Source: Competibacteraceae bacterium UBA2788 (lineage in GTDB: Bacteria; Pseudomonadota; Gammaproteobacteria; Competibacterales; Competibacteraceae). Taken from it: a stretch of 7,647 nucleotides of DNA. The translations under genes and the position numbers were made by a program. Location: NCBI GenBank assembly GCA_002352185.1, contig DEHY01000221.1:1-7647 (forward strand), read 5' to 3'. A model generated the notes under the pieces. It searched no databases, was not told the DNA's origin, and was given only the letters and a program-made list of their open reading frames with translations. Below, in pieces: positions 5,561 through 7,647 of this stretch (positions are counted from its first letter, which is position 1; each line of letters begins with the position of its first letter).

Positions 5561-6295
5561 ATGGCACTCAAGGTATTGAAATCAGGCTCTCGCGGGCCTG
5601 AAGTGAAAACGCTTCAGGAGAAGCTGAACACGGCATTGACGCCAAGTCCCAAACTGGTTCCCGATGGAGTTTTCGGCAACCTGACGCGCAACGCAGTGTT
5701 GAAGTTTCAAAGCGTGAACTGGCTGGTTGAAGATGGCGAGGTCGGGCCCTGCACCTGGAACGCGCTGATGGGCACGGAGGCTTATAAACCGATTCTGCAT
5801 TCCCTGCCCTTCATTGCGCAGCCCACCAACACCACCTGCTGGGCCGCCAGCACGGCCATGGTGACGCGCTCGAACGTGCCGGCGGTGATCGCGAAAACGC
5901 CAGCCGACCTGATTCTGCCCGATGGCAGTTTGCGCAATTTCTCCGATACCAACGATCAGGTCACAGGCTCGGCCCGCTTCGCACGAATCCATGGGATGAC
6001 CGTGGTTCCGCCGACCTCGTGGATGCCATCGGCGCTGGTCAGCATGCTGGCGCGCGGGCCGCTGATTTTCGACCTGCTGTGGAACGCCGCCGAATACACC
6101 GCCGGCAAGGGCAGCCCCGGCCACATGATCGTGGTGGTGGGCATTCGTGGCGACAACGATCAGTCGGGCATGGGCACCACGCTCAGGATTCATGATCCGT
6201 GGCCGCCCAACAAGGGGAAGAAGTATTCGATGGGGTATTTCAAATGGATTCAGGACATTCCGACCCTGACCTACCACATCTACCACAAAGCCTGA
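5561..6295 (+). CDS. peptidoglycan-binding domain fused to papain-like (AvrRpt2/C70-like) cysteine peptidase
   Basis: The product has 244 residues. The ATG at 5561 is chosen because GGAGG (5551-5555) sits 5 bases upstream; an in-frame ATG at 5549 overlaps that Shine-Dalgarno. Residues 1-70 form a PG_binding_1-type domain (LKSGSRGPEVKTLQEKL, PDGVFGNLTRNAVLKFQ, DGEVGPCTWNALM). Residues ~78-244 look like a papain-fold peptidase: Q87 (oxyanion) and C93 in QPTNTTCWAAS with papain spacing, H188 in GSPGHMIVVVGIRG, and D212 in LRIHDPWPP. The complete triad suggests an active enzyme. The order of these motifs resembles the AvrRpt2-like papain family (C70), assigned from memory without a search. There is no signal peptide or membrane segment, so export would need another route (for example lysis or a secretion system), or the protein acts in the cytoplasm. 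It is followed closely by a second gene, probably in one transcript. Confidence 0.85.
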   Translation: MALKVLKSGSRGPEVKTLQEKLNTALTPSPKLVPDGVFGNLTRNAVLKFQSVNWLVEDGEVGPCTWNALMGTEAYKPILHSLPFIAQPTNTTCWAASTAMVTRSNVPAVIAKTPADLILPDGSLRNFSDTNDQVTGSARFARIHGMTVVPPTSWMPSALVSMLARGPLIFDLLWNAAEYTAGKGSPGHMIVVVGIRGDNDQSGMGTTLRIHDPWPPNKGKKYSMGYFKWIQDIPTLTYHIYHKA

Positions 6296-6315
6296 ACCTA
6301 ACCGGAGAAAATGAC

Positions 6316-6855
6316 ATGATTAGCATGAAGCAGTCTTCTTTAGTACTCCATTCGCACGATGTACCCGGCTATAAGTACAAGATGTGGGCAACCTGGACCG
6401 TGCCCGATCAATTGCCGGTCGCCACTCTCGTGGACTGGATCATCTGGGGGATTGATCACTCGCCGGAATTGTATCTGAAGAACGTGATCATCAATTGCCA
6501 CGGGCGTTCCGGTCATTTGAAAATCGGCGCCGGCATTGGCACTAGCGATCTCGATCCGTTCAAGCGGCTGCGCAATAAAGGCGCAATAGGCACGATCTGG
6601 ATCGTAGCCTGCGAAGTGTCCAGCGGCAAATACACCCCGAACGCCTGCCCGGTGGATAGCGACAACGGCCCTTATTTTTGCTCCAGGCTGGCGGAAATGG
6701 CCGGTTGCGACGTGATTGCGGCGGATAAATCCCAATACGTTGACGTTGGATTTTATCTGGCGTTTTGCCCGTGGGGCCACATTGACGATTATGAAGGAAA
6801 CGTCTATCGCTACAGCCCCGGAAAAGGCGGGGCCAGGGAGCTGATTTCGCCTTGA
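6316..6855 (+). CDS. small protein with caspase-like (clan CD / DUF4347-like) His-Gly and Ala-Cys motifs
   Basis: The product has 179 residues from the ATG at 6316, which has GGAG (6303-6306) 9 bases upstream; ATG 6325 is an alternative. The frame is open further upstream inside the preceding gene, but that part is out-of-frame shadow. A hydrophobic strand ends in N-C-H62-G63 (LKNVIINCHGRSGHLKIG), and a second ends in A98-C99 (GTIWIVACEVSSG). Then come GPYFCSRLAEMAGCDVIAAD and a C-terminal tail. The HG...AC order after two hydrophobic strands is the known signature of the clan CD peptidase fold and resembles DUF4347-type domains, so H62/C99 may be a catalytic dyad. Six cysteines are present. 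No signal peptide is visible. It begins 20 bases after the papain-like gene, implying co-expression. The family assignment is tentative, and a non-catalytic member or a partner/inhibitor role remains possible. Confidence 0.7.
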   Translation: MISMKQSSLVLHSHDVPGYKYKMWATWTVPDQLPVATLVDWIIWGIDHSPELYLKNVIINCHGRSGHLKIGAGIGTSDLDPFKRLRNKGAIGTIWIVACEVSSGKYTPNACPVDSDNGPYFCSRLAEMAGCDVIAADKSQYVDVGFYLAFCPWGHIDDYEGNVYRYSPGKGGARELISP

Positions 6856-6885
6856 TCGCAGCGCGAAATGACTGACGCCCGCAGC

Positions 6886-6918
6886 CAGACCCGACGAACC
6901 ATCGGTTCGCCGGGTCTG
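6886..6918. terminator. strong hairpin between convergent genes, probable bidirectional terminator
   Basis: CAGACCCG (6886-6893) pairs with CGGGTCTG (6911-6918). After one A/C mismatch, CGAACC (6895-6900) pairs with GGTTCG (6904-6909) around a 3-base loop. The stem is nearly perfect over 15 positions and lies between the plus-strand cassette and the minus-strand leuA end. No T-run follows on either strand, so it is not a classical intrinsic terminator, but the position fits a shared transcript end. Confidence 0.55.
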
Positions 6919-6930
6919 ACCTTCCAGGAG

Positions 6931-7647
6931 CTATCCGGCTTTACGTTCAGCCATCCGTGGTTTTGGCTCTGAGCGCCTTTCACCGGCATCCTCCGACTGG
7001 CGCAACGCCCGATTGACGGCGCTGATCACCGCGTTCAGCGAAGCGGTGACGATGTTGCTGTCCATGCCGACCCCGAACAGCGAAACGCGGTCATCCATAC
7101 GGATTTCGACATAGGACACGGCATTGGCGCTGGCGCCGACACCAATAGCGTGTTCGTGGTAATCCACTACCCGCACGTCCAGCCCGCAATGCCGATTCAG
7201 CGCATCGGTGAAGGCGTCAATCGGACCATTGCCCTTGCCGGAAATCAGCCGTTCCCGCCCGCGTTCGCGAATCGTCGCCGTCAGTTTGCAGGTCCCGCTG
7301 GCATGACTATCGGGTGCGCTGCGGTGTTCAACGAACTGGAACGGTTGCTTCGGTTGCAGATACTCCGCCGCGAATGCCGCCCAGAGATCCGCCGAGGTCA
7401 ATTCCTTGCCGGTGCTGTCCGCAATCGCCTGCACCGCCTGGCTGAATTCCACCTGCAAGCGGCGCGGCAAGCGCAGCCCGTGGTCCTTCTCCAGCAGATA
7501 GGCAATCCCGCCCTTGCCGGACTGGCTGTTAACCCGGATCACCGCCTCGTAATTGCGGCCCAGGTCCGCCGGATCAATCGGCAGATACGGCACCTCCCAG
7601 TGTCCATCACCGGTCGCCCAACGCCGTTCCTGGGCGGCAAAGCCTTT
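6931..7647 (-). CDS. leuA: 2-isopropylmalate synthase, C-terminal part (gene runs off right edge)
   Basis: There are 238 visible residues, open to the window edge, ending at TAG (6931-6933). LeuA condenses acetyl-CoA with 2-oxoisovalerate in the first committed step of leucine synthesis. The visible part starts with KGFAAQ, continues through WEVPYLPIDPADLGR and YEAVIRVNSQSGKGGIAYLLE, then the C-terminal regulatory domain (GKGNGPIDAFTDALN, VRVVDYHEHAIGVGASANAVSYVEIRMDD, GVGMDSNIVTASLNAVISAVNRAL). These blocks fit the longer LeuA class (about 550-570 residues, yeast-like) rather than the E. coli class. The catalytic HMGL-like barrel lies outside the window. The regulatory domain, site of leucine feedback in characterised enzymes, looks complete. 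The last ~20 residues are charged and non-conserved. Confidence 0.95.
   Translation of the reverse strand, partial: KGFAAQERRWATGDGHWEVPYLPIDPADLGRNYEAVIRVNSQSGKGGIAYLLEKDHGLRLPRRLQVEFSQAVQAIADSTGKELTSADLWAAFAAEYLQPKQPFQFVEHRSAPDSHASGTCKLTATIRERGRERLISGKGNGPIDAFTDALNRHCGLDVRVVDYHEHAIGVGASANAVSYVEIRMDDRVSLFGVGMDSNIVTASLNAVISAVNRALRQSEDAGERRSEPKPRMAERKAG

Noticed and set aside
5582..6286. 234-codon minus-strand open frame opposite the papain-like peptidase gene
   Set aside because: It has no family resemblance and is rich in Arg, Gly and His as typical antisense shadows are; the plus-strand frame has complete catalytic motifs and a ribosome binding site.
6199..6315. Upstream extension of the caspase-like gene into the preceding gene
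   Set aside because: These codons are a shadow of the papain-like peptidase C-terminus in another frame; the ATG at 6316 has its own Shine-Dalgarno.

Overview
The window reads as part of a chromosome of a moderately high-GC gammaproteobacterium. The evidence is the nadK-recN operon, divergent from hrcA, together with a GGDEF remnant, a leuA of the long (yeast-like) class and GC-rich REP-like intergenic palindromes. A Competibacteraceae-like or other uncultured relative is possible, but this is an impression from gene order and style and was not tested.

Layout: (1) Bases 1-1080 are mobile-element debris. An IS200/IS605-family tnpA, cut by the left window edge, ends in a hairpin-bearing right end. 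That end directly abuts a broken IS5-family (IS427-like) element on the minus strand, whose second reading frame is truncated and also carries an internal in-frame deletion. (2) Bases 1081-1359 hold no intact gene, only the last ~40 codons of a diguanylate-cyclase (GGDEF) gene. Its stop overlaps the 3' end of recN. (3) Bases 1348-3950 on the minus strand are the operon nadK-recN (NAD kinase, then the RecN repair ATPase). (4) A 146-bp divergent intergenic region carries a perfect CIRCE operator just downstream of a sigma70-type promoter, followed by hrcA (4097-5185, plus), the repressor that binds CIRCE. No grpE, dnaK or dnaJ follows it here. (5) Bases 5186-5560 form a gene-free region with a REP-like palindrome, further hairpins and an AT-rich leader with competing inverted repeats. 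(6) Bases 5561-6855 are a two-gene plus-strand cassette. The first gene encodes a peptidoglycan-binding domain fused to a papain-like (AvrRpt2/C70-like) cysteine peptidase. The second encodes a small protein whose His-Gly and Ala-Cys motifs look like the catalytic dyad of a caspase-like (clan CD, DUF4347-like) fold. (7) A strong hairpin separates this pair from the 3' part of leuA on the minus strand, which runs off the right edge.

Most of the window is ordinary housekeeping: NAD(P) metabolism, recombination repair, heat-shock control and leucine synthesis. The part most worth attention is the two-protease-fold cassette at 5561-6855 with its unusual leader. Both proteins lack visible signal peptides and appear co-transcribed. 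No function for the pair can be read from the sequence alone.
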